This document shows positions 1-8,489 of a DNA stretch of 45,894 bases, in pieces. Location: positions 1-45,894 of the forward strand of contig DFGE01000030.1 in assembly GCA_002371675.1 (NCBI GenBank), read 5' to 3'. The notes under the pieces are model-generated. The model searched no databases and was not told where the DNA came from. It worked only from the letters and a program-made list of their open reading frames with translations. The stretch comes from Clostridiales bacterium UBA3758 (GTDB lineage: Bacteria; Bacillota; Clostridia; Oscillospirales; Oscillospiraceae). The translations under genes were made by a program, and so were the position numbers. Positions within the stretch are counted from its first letter, which is position 1. Every line of letters begins with the position of its first letter.

Positions 1-2
1 TG

Positions 3-158
3 CGCATCCTCTGCATCGTGGCGGCTGTGGTCGTGGCGCTGCTGCTGGTTTGGGTCGTGTTTTTCCGCTGCAAGCGAATCGCGCTGCCCTGGCAGCAGCC
101 GGAGGGCAGGCACGCCGCGGGAGCAGGAGCTGCGCCCGAGCGCCAAAACAAAGAATGA
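3..158 (+). CDS. C-terminal end of a membrane protein (5' truncated)
   Basis: The frame starting at base 3 is open from the window edge to a TGA at 156-158 and gives 51 residues. It begins with a hydrophobic stretch rich in Val, Leu and Ala that ends with FFRCKRI, a typical membrane helix followed by basic residues, and then a Gln/Gly/Ala-rich tail. It is followed directly by a terminator hairpin, which supports it as the real end of a gene. The family cannot be named from this fragment. Confidence 0.55.
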   Translation, partial: RILCIVAAVVVALLLVWVVFFRCKRIALPWQQPEGRHAAGAGAAPERQNKE

Positions 159-163
159 CCGCA

Positions 164-203
164 ACAGCGGGCGCACAAGCTGCGCCCGCTGTTTGTGCTT
201 TTC
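164..203 (+). terminator. Rho-independent terminator after the first gene
   Basis: Perfect 12-bp stem (164-175 pairs with 181-192, starting ACAGCGGGCGCA) with a 5-nt loop, followed by a T-rich stretch. It lies 5 bases after the stop codon at 158. Confidence 0.75.
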
Positions 204-241
204 GGCTGAGAAAGGGCTGCGGTAGCCGAGCGAGACGGCCG

Positions 242-568
242 TTATAAGAACAGCATCGCTCCCAGGATGAGCAGCAGCTCCGTGTCGCCGCTCTCGCGGT
301 AGAGCAGATAGAGCACCGCGATCATCAGCAGGTCGCCTGCCTCCAGCTCCCGCAGCGGCTGCAGGAGCTTCTCCGGCAGCAGCTTCCCAAGCTCGCCCAG
401 CGGCCCCGGCGATGCGTGGGCGCGCCCTGCCGACGCGGCGGGGGCGGTCGGCGGGGGCTGCGCCGGCATCGGAGCGTCGGGTGGGGTCGTGACTCCCGGT
501 GCGAGCGGCGGCTCGCTGCCGCCCAGGATCTCCACCCGCCCGGTGTTGCCTTCATAGCGTTTCACCAT
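242..568 (-). CDS. Small protein with C-terminal membrane segment, unknown function
   Basis: 108 residues; the ATG at 568 is preceded by AAGGACGGAGAG. Residues about 20-60 are rich in Pro, Ala and Gly and look disordered. The last 30 residues (from DLLMIAVLYLLY to the end) are hydrophobic with acidic breaks, in the style of short clostridial proteins that end in Leu-rich DDLLLL-type tails; I do not know their function. It is the last gene of a three-gene leftward operon and its start lies inside the end of the previous gene (17-bp overlap), so translation is probably coupled. No domain recognised. Confidence 0.6.
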   Translation of the reverse strand: MVKRYEGNTGRVEILGGSEPPLAPGVTTPPDAPMPAQPPPTAPAASAGRAHASPGPLGELGKLLPEKLLQPLRELEAGDLLMIAVLYLLYRESGDTELLLILGAMLFL

Positions 569-866
569 GCTCTCCGTCCTTCAGCGCGAAGCCCGCAAGC
601 TTCAGAACGCGCGCGATACGCAGCGCGCGCTCAAGCTTGCCCTGCCGCTTTTGCGAGAGATAGGGCTTCATCGCGCGCAGCAGCTCCTGCGCAGGCGAGC
701 TTCCGCCGCTCTGCAGCAGCCCGGAGAGCTTCGCCATGCCGCCCGTCGGCTCCGGCTGCGCGCCGGGCGCGCCCTCGCCCATAAGCGAGCGCGCCATTTC
801 CTGGATCTGCGCCAGTTGCTCCGGGTCGTTCAGGATCCCGGCGATCCGCTCCTCCCAATCGCCCAC
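552..866 (-). CDS. Small hypothetical protein, middle gene of a three-gene operon
   Basis: 104 residues with a GTG start at 866, chosen because GGGGGTGAGG lies just upstream and the N-terminus MGDWEERIAGILNDP reads as a clean helix. The protein appears helical and soluble: an acidic N-terminal helix (residues 1-30), a Gly/Pro-rich linker, then a basic helical C-terminus with repeated RALRIAR-like heptads. No known domain recognised. It begins 16 bases after the upstream gene and overlaps the downstream one, so the three are likely co-transcribed. Confidence 0.6.
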   Translation of the reverse strand: MGDWEERIAGILNDPEQLAQIQEMARSLMGEGAPGAQPEPTGGMAKLSGLLQSGGSSPAQELLRAMKPYLSQKRQGKLERALRIARVLKLAGFALKDGEHGETL

Positions 867-882
867 GCAGCCTCACCCCCGT

Positions 883-1125
883 TCACTTTCCTTCCATCAC
901 ACTGCGGATCTGCTCCGCGAGCCGCCGCCCTTCTCCGCTCTGCAGCACGCCGCGCAGAAAGGCCTGCAGCGCGGCCGTGTCCCCGCTGCGGAGCGCTTGC
1001 TCGGCCGCTGCGCCGTCGAGCTGCCCGCCGAGGCTTTTTCCCTCGCCGGACGCGGCGAGTGACCGCAGCGCGTCGAGCTTGCCGCTGCGGCGCAGCTCCT
1101 CCTCCAGCTTCCTGAGATCCTGCAT
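883..1125 (-). CDS. Small helical hypothetical protein, first gene of the leftward operon
   Basis: 80 residues starting MQDLRKLEEELR. A GTG at 1134 is also in frame, but the Shine-Dalgarno AGGAAGGTGG overlaps it and is well placed for the ATG at 1125, so I prefer 1125. The sequence is all-helical, rich in Leu, Ala, Arg and Glu, with no membrane segment or Cys. It is divergent from the phosphoesterase gene at 1197. Function unknown. Confidence 0.6.
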   Translation of the reverse strand: MQDLRKLEEELRRSGKLDALRSLAASGEGKSLGGQLDGAAAEQALRSGDTAALQAFLRGVLQSGEGRRLAEQIRSVMEGK

Positions 1126-1196
1126 GCACGCCACCTTCCTTCGGCCTATTCTATGCTGCGCCGGGGATAGTCTTGACAGAAAAAGGAGAACAGATC

Positions 1197-1667
1197 ATGA
1201 TTGCTGCCGTTTTTGCCGATTCGCACGGGAACACCGCCCGCATGCTGCAGGCGGTGCGCGCGCTGAAGCCGGACGTCCTTATCCACCTGGGCGACTATGC
1301 CCGCGACGCCGACGCGCTGCGCGATGCCTTCCCGGAGCTGCCGCTCCATGTCGTGCGCGGCAACTGCGATATCGTGTCTTCCGCGCCGGATACGGCCGTG
1401 GTCGAGCTCGGCGGCGTGCGCGTGTTTCTCGCCCACGGCCACCAGTACGGCGTGGACTGGGGGCGGCTCGACTCGCTGGTGTATGCGGCGATGGAGCAAA
1501 ACGCCCGTGTCGCGCTCTACGGTCATACGCACGAGGTGAACGTCGAGGAGATCGCCGCCGTGCAGCTCATGAACCCCGGCACGGCGGGAAAGGGGAGAAG
1601 GCTCAGCTTCGGCGTGCTCGAGGTCTATCCCAACGGCGGCGTCACGACGGAGATACGGGATTTGTAG
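1197..1667 (+). CDS. YfcE/MJ0936-type metallophosphoesterase
   Basis: 156 residues; ATG at 1197 follows AAAAGGAGAA. All metal-binding motifs of the calcineurin-like phosphoesterase fold are visible: DSH near residue 8, GDYARD, GNCD, a His-rich HGH step (AHGHQYG), and GHTH before the C-terminus. Family members use two metal ions, often Mn2+, to hydrolyse phosphodiesters; the physiological substrate is usually unknown. The length matches the short YfcE/MJ0936 group, with no extra domain. Single gene with its own terminator downstream. An in-frame TTG at 1173 lies upstream of the Shine-Dalgarno and is rejected as the start. Confidence 0.9.
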   Translation: MIAAVFADSHGNTARMLQAVRALKPDVLIHLGDYARDADALRDAFPELPLHVVRGNCDIVSSAPDTAVVELGGVRVFLAHGHQYGVDWGRLDSLVYAAMEQNARVALYGHTHEVNVEEIAAVQLMNPGTAGKGRRLSFGVLEVYPNGGVTTEIRDL

Positions 1668-1674
1668 TATCGAG

Positions 1675-1715
1675 CCGGGCAGGAACGGAAAACGCTCCGT
1701 TCCCGCCCGGTTTTT
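1675..1715 (+). terminator. Terminator after the phosphoesterase gene
   Basis: Stem CCGGGC-A-GGAACGGA (1675-1689) pairs with TCCGTTCC-C-GCCCGG (1696-1710), one mismatch, followed by TTTTT (1711-1715). Confidence 0.85.
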
Positions 1716-1815
1716 CATGTTTTTGCGTTAAAAAAATTCCTGAAAACGCAAGCTGCCGCGAGAAAACGCTCAGGGAAAAAAGCAAAAAATCGGCCGAAAC
1801 AGCGGCATGTTTTCC

Positions 1816-1844
1816 TTGAAACGGGGCGGGAAATGCGGTATGAT
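1816..1844 (+). promoter_or_regulatory. Sigma-A-type promoter of the V-ATPase operon
   Basis: TTGAAA (1816-1821), 17-bp spacer, TATGAT (1839-1844). Transcription would begin near 1851, leaving a leader of about 90 nt before the first ATG at 1940. The AT-rich 1716-1815 region upstream shows no gene. Confidence 0.75.
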
Positions 1845-1939
1845 AGGCGAGTAAGTTTTTGCGCCGTCCGCAGCGGGGCGTTTTCCCGCAGCGGGAGAAG
1901 CGGCGCATGGCAAATAGAAGGAAAAAAGGAGGTGTGCCG

Positions 1940-2254
1940 ATGTCATTGGAAGCGTTAACGAGCGTGACCGAAGCGGAGAAGGCGGCGAAAGACACGATCG
2001 CCGCGGCTCAGCTCCAGTCCAGGCAGATCCTCAGCGACGCAAACAAGGCCGGTGAGGCTGCGCTCAAGGCGGCTGTGGCTGAGGCGGAGAGCAAGCTCTC
2101 GCAGCTGCGGGACAAGGCTGCGGAGAAATCGCATACGGATTCCGCCGCGCTGCGCGAACAGCTCGAGCAGCAGAAGGAAGAACTCCGCAAGAAGGCGGAA
2201 TCCCGCCTGGAGGAAGCCGCAGCTCTCATTGTGGAAAGGATCGTGAAGAACTGA
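1940..2254 (+). CDS. ntpF: V-type ATP synthase subunit H (NtpF-like peripheral stalk)
   Basis: 104 residues from ATG 1940, with AAAAAAGGAGGTG upstream. The chain is almost entirely a coiled coil rich in Ala, Glu, Lys and Gln (repeated AEAEKAAKD and EQLEQQKEELRKK patterns), as expected for the stalk subunit that pairs with subunit E and holds the catalytic head against the membrane part. It is the first gene of the nine-gene ATPase operon; subunit I starts one base after its stop. An in-frame upstream extension exists in the leader but has no Shine-Dalgarno and reads as non-coding. Confidence 0.85.
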   Translation: MSLEALTSVTEAEKAAKDTIAAAQLQSRQILSDANKAGEAALKAAVAEAESKLSQLRDKAAEKSHTDSAALREQLEQQKEELRKKAESRLEEAAALIVERIVKN

Positions 2255-2255
2255 T

Positions 2256-4223
2256 ATGGCCATTTTGCAAATGAAACGGCTGCGGCTCATGATCCTCCGC
2301 TCCAAGAAAGAGGCGCTGCTGCAGGAGCTGACGAAGCGCGGCTGCGTGCAGCTCACGGAGCTGGACGAGGAGGCCAGAGAGCTTCTCCGCCCTGCCGGCA
2401 GCGAGCTGATGGCGCTCAAGAGCGAGCAGGCCGCTTATGAAAAGGCACTCGCACTCCTCGGAAGATACGCGCCGGCCAAGTCTCCGCTGCTCAGCGCGAA
2501 GCCGGAGCTGCCGGAAAACAGCTTTCTGGAGAAGGAGGGGGAGGAGAGCCTCGCCCTCGCCCGGAAGATCGCGGACGCCGATGAGCGCATCCGCCATATC
2601 GCGGCGGAGGAGAGCAGACGGCGCGGCGTGATTGAATCGCTGCAGCCCTGGCTCGCGCTGGATCTGCCTCTCGAAACAGCGGGCACCGAGCGCGCAGCCC
2701 TCGTCTTCGGGACGCTGCCTCTCAAGGGCGGCCTTGCTCCCGCGGAGCAGGCGCTCGCGGAGGCCGTCGAGGAGGCGGAGCTGTTCCCCGTTTCGCAGGA
2801 CAAGAAAGAGCAGTATGTGCTGCTGCTGTGTACCAAGGAATATCTCCCCGCCGCACAGGAGGCGCTGCGCGGACAGGGCTTCAACGCCGTGAGCTTCGGC
2901 GGCCTTACCGGTACGGCGAAGGAGGCCGAGCTGCGCGAATGCAAAGCGCTGGAGGAGCTCGCTGCCGAGAAGGCTGCGCTCGCCGAGGAGATCAAGTCGG
3001 AGGCCGGGCATCGGGACGAGCTCAAGCTGGCCTGCGACCGGCTGAATACGCGCGTCGGCATGGCCGAGGCGGAGGAGCACCTCGCAGAGTCGGACAGCGT
3101 TATCTTCCTCGAGGGCTGGATGCCAGCCGAGAAAGAGGAGGAGCTCGCCGGGCTCTTCGCGGCCTATGACTGCGCCTGGGAGTGCGAGGATCCGAGCGAG
3201 GAGGAATACGCGCAGGTCCCCGTCAAGCTCCGCAACAACAAGTTTTCCAACGCCCTCAACATGGTCACCGATATGTACAGCCTCCCGGCTTACGGCTCGG
3301 TGGACGCCAACCCCATCATGGCCCCCTTCTTCATCCTGTTTTACGGCCTCATGATGGCGGACATGGGCTACGGTCTCATCATGATCGCCGCGGCGCTCGT
3401 GGCAATGAAGAAGATCAAGCCCCGCGGCGGCACGCTGGCCTTCTGCCAGCTGCTTCTCTACGGCGGCATCTCCACCTTCATCATGGGCGCGCTCACGGGC
3501 GGATTCTTCGGCAACGCCCCGGAGATCATCGCCGGGATGTTCGGCTCGAGCTGGAAGGGCCTGCCGCATCTGTTCAGCCCCGTCGAGGACAGCAACATGG
3601 TCCTCTACGGCGCGATGGTGCTCGGCGTGCTGCATCTCAACACCGGCATGGCCGTCTCCTTCGTGCAGAAATGCAGGAAGGGCGACGTGGCGGGGGCGCT
3701 CTTTGAAGAGGGCTCGCAGTGGATCATCCTGGTCGGCGGCGTGATGCTCGCGCTGCAGATGCTCGTCTTCAAGACGAACGGCACGCTTCATACCGTCGGC
3801 CTTGCGGTGCTGATCGCGGGCGCGGTGCTGCTGCTCTTCGGCTCCACCAGAGGCGCCAAGGGCATCGGCAAGCTCACAGCCCCCTTCGGCTGCATTTACA
3901 ACACCCTCACGGGCTGGTTCGGGGACATCCTGAGCTACTCGCGTATCATGGCGCTGATGCTCGCCGGCGGCGTCGTGGCGCAGGTGTTCAACACCATCGC
4001 CGCCATGCCCTCGAAAAACGGCGTGACGATCGCCTCCGGCATCGCCTTCATCCTCATCTTCCTGATCGGTCACGCGCTGAACTTCGCGCTGAACCTGCTG
4101 GGCTGCTTCGTGCATGACCTGCGTCTGCAGTGCCTGGAGTTCTTCGGCAAGTTCTATCAGGACGGCGGCAAGCCCTTCGAGCCGATGAAGGTTCGCACCA
4201 AGTACATCAATCCCGAAGAGTAA
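2256..4223 (+). CDS. ntpI: V-type ATP synthase subunit I (membrane stator, a-subunit type)
   Basis: 655 residues, normal for the family. Residues 1 to about 330 form the cytosolic arm with long coiled-coil segments and two compact lobes; from about 345 onward there are 7-8 membrane helices (starting at FFILFYGLMMADMGYG). The motif LSYSRIMAL carries Arg563, the likely essential arginine that faces the carboxylate of the proteolipid ring during ion transfer. It lies between the H and K genes, and the stop-to-start distance from H is one base. Confidence 0.93.
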   Translation: MAILQMKRLRLMILRSKKEALLQELTKRGCVQLTELDEEARELLRPAGSELMALKSEQAAYEKALALLGRYAPAKSPLLSAKPELPENSFLEKEGEESLALARKIADADERIRHIAAEESRRRGVIESLQPWLALDLPLETAGTERAALVFGTLPLKGGLAPAEQALAEAVEEAELFPVSQDKKEQYVLLLCTKEYLPAAQEALRGQGFNAVSFGGLTGTAKEAELRECKALEELAAEKAALAEEIKSEAGHRDELKLACDRLNTRVGMAEAEEHLAESDSVIFLEGWMPAEKEEELAGLFAAYDCAWECEDPSEEEYAQVPVKLRNNKFSNALNMVTDMYSLPAYGSVDANPIMAPFFILFYGLMMADMGYGLIMIAAALVAMKKIKPRGGTLAFCQLLLYGGISTFIMGALTGGFFGNAPEIIAGMFGSSWKGLPHLFSPVEDSNMVLYGAMVLGVLHLNTGMAVSFVQKCRKGDVAGALFEEGSQWIILVGGVMLALQMLVFKTNGTLHTVGLAVLIAGAVLLLFGSTRGAKGIGKLTAPFGCIYNTLTGWFGDILSYSRIMALMLAGGVVAQVFNTIAAMPSKNGVTIASGIAFILIFLIGHALNFALNLLGCFVHDLRLQCLEFFGKFYQDGGKPFEPMKVRTKYINPEE

Positions 4224-4260
4224 AAAAGTATCCATACAAAACAATTAGGAGGAAACAAAA

Positions 4261-4740
4261 ATGGAATTTCTCAACAGCATCAGCGGGTACGCCCTCGGTC
4301 TGCTGGGCGCGGGCATCGCGGCGTTCATGGCGGGCATCGGCTCTGCCAAGGGTACCGGCATCGCCGGTGAAGCGGGCGCGGGCCTCGTCTCCGAGGATCC
4401 CAGCAAGTTCGGCAAGGCCATGATCCTGCAGGTCATCCCCGGCACCCAGGGTCTGTACGGCTTCGTTATCTGGTTCCTCGCGTACAGCAAGCTCGCCGCC
4501 GTCGGCGACGCTGTCACCGTGGCGCAGGGCATGCAGGTGCTTGCCGCCTGCCTTCCCATCGGCTTCGGCGGTCTGCTCTCCGGTATTGCCCAGGGCAAGG
4601 TCGCCGCTGCGTCCATCAACATCCTCGCCAAGAAGCCGGACGACTGGTCCAAGGGCATGATCCTCTGCATTACCGTGGAGTTCTACGCCATTCTGTCTCT
4701 GCTTGCTTCCTTCATGATGCTCAACGCGATCGCTCTCTGA
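4261..4740 (+). CDS. ntpK: V-type ATP synthase proteolipid subunit K, Na+-type signature
   Basis: 159 residues with four membrane helices (a duplicated hairpin), following AGGAGG. Helix 2 contains VIPGTQGLYG (Thr62, Gln63), helix 3 contains GIAQG (Gln111), and helix 4 contains TVEFYA (Glu140). In Enterococcus hirae NtpK the Na+ is bound by Leu61, Thr64, Gln65, Gln110 and Glu139, so every side-chain ligand has a counterpart here (Ile59 at the backbone position). Only the second hairpin has the carboxylate, as is usual for 16-kDa proteolipids. It forms the rotor ring. I infer coupling to Na+ rather than H+. Confidence 0.93.
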   Translation: MEFLNSISGYALGLLGAGIAAFMAGIGSAKGTGIAGEAGAGLVSEDPSKFGKAMILQVIPGTQGLYGFVIWFLAYSKLAAVGDAVTVAQGMQVLAACLPIGFGGLLSGIAQGKVAAASINILAKKPDDWSKGMILCITVEFYAILSLLASFMMLNAIAL

Positions 4741-4762
4741 TCGCACCCGGATAGGAGTTGCT

Positions 4763-5350
4763 ATGAAAGGCACGGAAAAAATCATTGCGCATATCCAGGC
4801 CGACGCCAAAGCCAGGGCCGACGAGATCCTTGCGCAGGCTGAGCAGCAGGCCGCTGCGCTCCGCGAGGAGCAGGAAAAAGAGGCCGCCGTGCTGTACAGC
4901 GAGAAAATACGCGCCGGTGTGAAGGACTGCGAAGACTCCGCCGAGAGCCTGGAGAGAATCGCCCGCATGGAGAGCCGCAAGGAGCTGCTGGCTGTCAAGC
5001 AGAAGAGCATTGAGGAATGCTTCGTGCTCGCCCAGAGCAAGATCGTCGCGCTGCCGGACGAGGAGTACGCCGCGTATCTGGCCTCTCTCGCCGCAGAGGC
5101 GGTCGTGACGGGGGAGGAGGAGATCATCCTCAACGCCCGCGACCGCAGGCGCGTGGGCGAAAAGCTCGTGGATCTCGTGAACGCGCGCGTCGAAAACGGC
5201 CGTCTCACGCTCTCCGACGAGACGCGGGACTTCATCGGCGGCCTCATCCTGCGCCGCGGCAGCGTGGAGACCAACTGCACGCTCGAGCTGCAGATGGACC
5301 TGGCCCGCGCGGAAATGGCCTCCCGGATCGCCGGCGTCCTCTTCGCGTGA
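4763..5350 (+). CDS. ntpE: V-type ATP synthase subunit E (peripheral stalk)
   Basis: 195 residues; ATG follows GATAGGAG. An N-terminal coiled coil (about residues 1-90, rich in Ala, Glu and Gln) leads to a globular C-terminal domain with the typical EEIILNARDRRRVGEKL segment and a final LRRGSVETNCTLE strand. It pairs with subunit H to make the peripheral stalk. Spacing to the neighbours is about 20 bases, consistent with one operon. Confidence 0.88.
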   Translation: MKGTEKIIAHIQADAKARADEILAQAEQQAAALREEQEKEAAVLYSEKIRAGVKDCEDSAESLERIARMESRKELLAVKQKSIEECFVLAQSKIVALPDEEYAAYLASLAAEAVVTGEEEIILNARDRRRVGEKLVDLVNARVENGRLTLSDETRDFIGGLILRRGSVETNCTLELQMDLARAEMASRIAGVLFA

Positions 5351-5369
5351 GACGTGAGGAGGGAAGAAG

Positions 5370-6362
5370 TTGGCTACGAAAAAAGAAGCGTATCTGAGCC
5401 TGTCGGCCATGCTGCGCGCGCGGGAGCCGAAGCTCCTCAGCGCCGAGCGTGCCAGCCGCATGCTGGACGCGGCCTCCTTTGAGGATGCGGCCAAGCTCCT
5501 GACCGACTGCGGCTACGGCGACCTCTCCGGCTGCAGCGCGGCGGAGATCGAGAAGGCGCTTGCAGAGCGGCGCAACCGCATTTTCACGGAGATGGACGCG
5601 ATGGCTCCCGACAGGGGCATCGTCGATCTCTTCCGCATGAAGTACGACGTCCACAACGCCAAGACCGTCCTCAAGGCCGAGGCCACGGGGCAGGACCCGC
5701 TGCGCATTATGAGCGCCTCCGGGCGCATCGCGCCGCAGAAGCTGCTCGAGGCCTACCGCGAGGAGCGCGTGAGCGAGCTGCCGAAGCTCTTCGGCGAGGC
5801 GCTGCTGCACGCGCGCGAGACCCTTGCCCGCACGGAGAACCCCCAGAAGGCGGATTTCGAGCTTGACAAGGCCTACTTCGCCGAGATGAAGCAGACTGCC
5901 GACTCTGTCGGCGGCAGCTTCCTCAAGGGCTATGTCAGCCTGCTGATCGACACCGCCAATCTCCGCTCTGCCGTGCGCACCCTGCGCATGAAAAAGAGTG
6001 CGGACTTCCTGCAGGAGGTCCTGATCCCCGGCGGCAGCGTCGATCCCGCGCGTATTGCCGCGGCGGCGGACGGGGAGGCCCTCGCGGCGCTCTTCGCCTC
6101 CGACCGGCTGGCCGACGCGGCAGCACTCGGCGCCCAGGCGGCGGCGGGCGGCGCGCAGACTGCCTTTGAGCGCAGCTGCGACAACGCCGTGAACCGCTAT
6201 CTGCGCGAGGCGAAGCTCGTCAGCTACGGCAGCGAGGCCCTGGTCGCCTATCTCGCGGCCGTGGAAGGGGAGATCACCGCCGTGCGCATGATCCTCACGG
6301 GGCGTCTGGCCGGCATCGCGCCGGAGACCATCCGGGAAAGGCTGCGTGATCTGTATGCTTAA
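5370..6362 (+). CDS. ntpC: V-type ATP synthase subunit C (central stalk socket)
   Basis: 330 residues with a TTG start at 5370 directly behind GAGGAGGGAAG; no ATG fits as well. The protein is all-helical with three pseudo-repeats, like the funnel-shaped C subunit that links the central shaft to the proteolipid ring. Motifs include DLFRMKYDVHNAK and a C-terminal AVRMILTGRL. Its last 8 bases overlap the start of subunit F. Confidence 0.88.
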   Translation: MATKKEAYLSLSAMLRAREPKLLSAERASRMLDAASFEDAAKLLTDCGYGDLSGCSAAEIEKALAERRNRIFTEMDAMAPDRGIVDLFRMKYDVHNAKTVLKAEATGQDPLRIMSASGRIAPQKLLEAYREERVSELPKLFGEALLHARETLARTENPQKADFELDKAYFAEMKQTADSVGGSFLKGYVSLLIDTANLRSAVRTLRMKKSADFLQEVLIPGGSVDPARIAAAADGEALAALFASDRLADAAALGAQAAAGGAQTAFERSCDNAVNRYLREAKLVSYGSEALVAYLAAVEGEITAVRMILTGRLAGIAPETIRERLRDLYA

Positions 6363-6675
6363 AATTGCTGTGATCGGCGGTCGCGAGACCGTCATGGGCT
6401 TCAAGGCGCTCGGCCTCGAGGCATGCCCCGCGGCGAACGCCGAGGAGGCCTCGCAGATCCTGCGCCGTCTCACGCGCGAGAGCGAGGACTATGCGATCAT
6501 CTACATCGAGGAGAACCTCGCCGCCCAGCTGGAGCGGGAGATCGACCGCTTTAAGGACAGCCCCAAACCGGCCATCATCCTGATCCCCGGGCGGGACGGG
6601 TCCATCGGCTTGGGGCAGAATGCCCTGCGCTCCGCGGTAGAACGCGCCGTCGGCACCAATATCCTGGGAGACTGA
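6355..6675 (+). CDS. ntpG: V-type ATP synthase subunit F (central stalk)
   Basis: 106 residues from ATG 6355. It has the Rossmann-like start MLKIAVIGGRETVMGFKALG and the family motif PAIILIPG near residue 75, then a C-terminal helix (ALRSAVERAVG) that packs on subunit D. A GTG at 6346 is in frame but would add only three residues; the ATG is 14 bases after GGGAAAGG. Coupled to subunit C by overlap. Confidence 0.85.
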   Translation: MLKIAVIGGRETVMGFKALGLEACPAANAEEASQILRRLTRESEDYAIIYIEENLAAQLEREIDRFKDSPKPAIILIPGRDGSIGLGQNALRSAVERAVGTNILGD

Positions 6676-6719
6676 GCTCCCGACAGGTTCCTTTATACTG
6701 ATTGAAAGGAAGTACGCAA

Positions 6720-8489
6720 ATGAGCGGAAGAATTACCAAAGTATCCGGCCCGCTGGTCGTGGCCGAGGGCCTGGCGGACGCCAACGTCTCAGACGTTGTG
6801 CGCGTGGGCTCTCACCAGCTGATCGGCGAGATCCTGAATATGACGGGCGATCGCGCCTCCATCCAGGTCTATGAGGAGACCTCCGGTCTCGGACCCGGCG
6901 CCGAGGTCGTGACCACCGGGATGCCGATGTCCGTGGAGCTCGGTCCCGGCATGCTCGACAACATCTATGACGGCATCCAGCGCCCGCTGCCCGAGATGCG
7001 CGCCATCTCCGGGGACTGCATCACCCGCGGCATTTCGGTGCCCGCGCTGAACCGCGAGAAGGTCTGGGACTTCGTGCCCGTCGCCCGGGTGGGCGATAAG
7101 CTTGTCGCGGGCGACGTGCTTGGCACCGTCCAGGAGACCAGCGCCATCCTCCACAAAATCATGGTTCCCTACCGCGTCTCCGGCGAGGTCGTGAGCATCG
7201 AGGCGGGCAGCTTCCATGTGGACGATATCGTTGCCAAGCTGCGCGATGACCGCGGCAACATCCATGAGCTCAGCATGGTGCAGCGCTGGCCCGTGCGTAT
7301 CCCGCGCCCCTACACCCGCAAGTATGTGCCCAGCCGCCCCATGAACAGCGGCCAGCGCATCATCGACACCCTGTTCCCCATCGCCAAGGGCGGCACCGCG
7401 GCCGTTCCCGGCCCCTTCGGCTCGGGCAAGACCGTTGTGCAGCACCAGCTGGCCAAGTGGTCGGACGTGGACATCGTCATCTACATCGGCTGCGGCGAGC
7501 GCGGCAACGAGATGACCGACGTTCTGATGGAGTTCCCCGAGCTGAAGGACCCGCGCAACGGCGAGCCGCTGATGAAGCGCACCGTGCTGATCGCCAACAC
7601 CTCCGACATGCCTGTGGCCGCGCGCGAGGCCTCCATCTACACCGGCATCACCATCGCCGAGTATTTCCGCGACATGGGCTATGACGTCGCCGTTCTGGCC
7701 GACTCCACCTCCCGTTGGGCCGAGGCTCTGCGCGAGATGTCCGGCCGTCTGGAAGAGATGCCCGGCGAAGAGGGCTATCCCGCCTACCTCGCCTCCCGTC
7801 TGAGCCAGTTCTACGAGCGCGCCGGTGTGGTCGAATGCCTCGGCAAGGATACCCGCCGCGGCTCCGTCACGGCCATCGGCGCCGTGTCGCCTCCGGGCGG
7901 CGATATCTCCGAGCCCGTCTCCCAGGCCACGATGCGCATCGTCAAGGTCTTCTGGGCGCTGGACTCCAGCCTGGCTTACGCCCGCCACTTCCCGGCCATC
8001 AACTGGCTGACCTCCTACTCCCTCTACCTCGACACCCTGACGCCCTGGTATACCGAGCAGTTCGGCGAGGCCTATATGCAGAACCGTACCCGCGCCATGC
8101 ACATCCTCCAGGAGGAGAGCGAGCTGCAGGAGATCGTCCGCCTCGTCGGTCAGGACGCCCTCTCTCCCGCCGACCGCCTCACCATGGAGACCGCCAAGAG
8201 CATCCGTGAGGACTTCCTGCAGCAGAACGCCTTCGTGGATGAGGACGCCTACTCCACGTACCGCAAGCAGTACCGTCTGATGAACATGGTGCTCCTCTTC
8301 GACAGCCTCTCCCGCGACGCGCTTGCCAAGGGCGCCGATATGAACAAGCTCTTTGCCATCCCCTCCCGCGAGAAGGTCGGCCGCGCTAAGATGATCGTTG
8401 AGGATCTCGTCGACGCCGAGTACGACGCTATCGAGGAGCAGATGAAGAGCGAGATCGAAGAAGTCATTGCCGGAGGTGAGGACGCATGA
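6720..8489 (+). CDS. ntpA: V-type ATP synthase catalytic subunit A
   Basis: 589 residues. ATG 6720 follows TTGAAAGGAAG; a TTG at 6702 overlaps this ribosome site and is rejected. Domain order: N-terminal barrel (1-70), the A-subunit-specific bulge (about 110-200), nucleotide-binding core and helical C-terminus. Walker A is GPFGSGKT (231-238), followed by the catalytic GERGNEMTD motif, and ADSTSRWAEALRE further on. It hydrolyses or makes ATP at the head of the complex. Its stop overlaps the start of subunit B (ATGA). Confidence 0.96.
   Translation: MSGRITKVSGPLVVAEGLADANVSDVVRVGSHQLIGEILNMTGDRASIQVYEETSGLGPGAEVVTTGMPMSVELGPGMLDNIYDGIQRPLPEMRAISGDCITRGISVPALNREKVWDFVPVARVGDKLVAGDVLGTVQETSAILHKIMVPYRVSGEVVSIEAGSFHVDDIVAKLRDDRGNIHELSMVQRWPVRIPRPYTRKYVPSRPMNSGQRIIDTLFPIAKGGTAAVPGPFGSGKTVVQHQLAKWSDVDIVIYIGCGERGNEMTDVLMEFPELKDPRNGEPLMKRTVLIANTSDMPVAAREASIYTGITIAEYFRDMGYDVAVLADSTSRWAEALREMSGRLEEMPGEEGYPAYLASRLSQFYERAGVVECLGKDTRRGSVTAIGAVSPPGGDISEPVSQATMRIVKVFWALDSSLAYARHFPAINWLTSYSLYLDTLTPWYTEQFGEAYMQNRTRAMHILQEESELQEIVRLVGQDALSPADRLTMETAKSIREDFLQQNAFVDEDAYSTYRKQYRLMNMVLLFDSLSRDALAKGADMNKLFAIPSREKVGRAKMIVEDLVDAEYDAIEEQMKSEIEEVIAGGEDA

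Noticed and set aside
2226..4244. 672-codon leftward frame
   Set aside because: Antisense shadow of subunit I with no ribosome site or domain.
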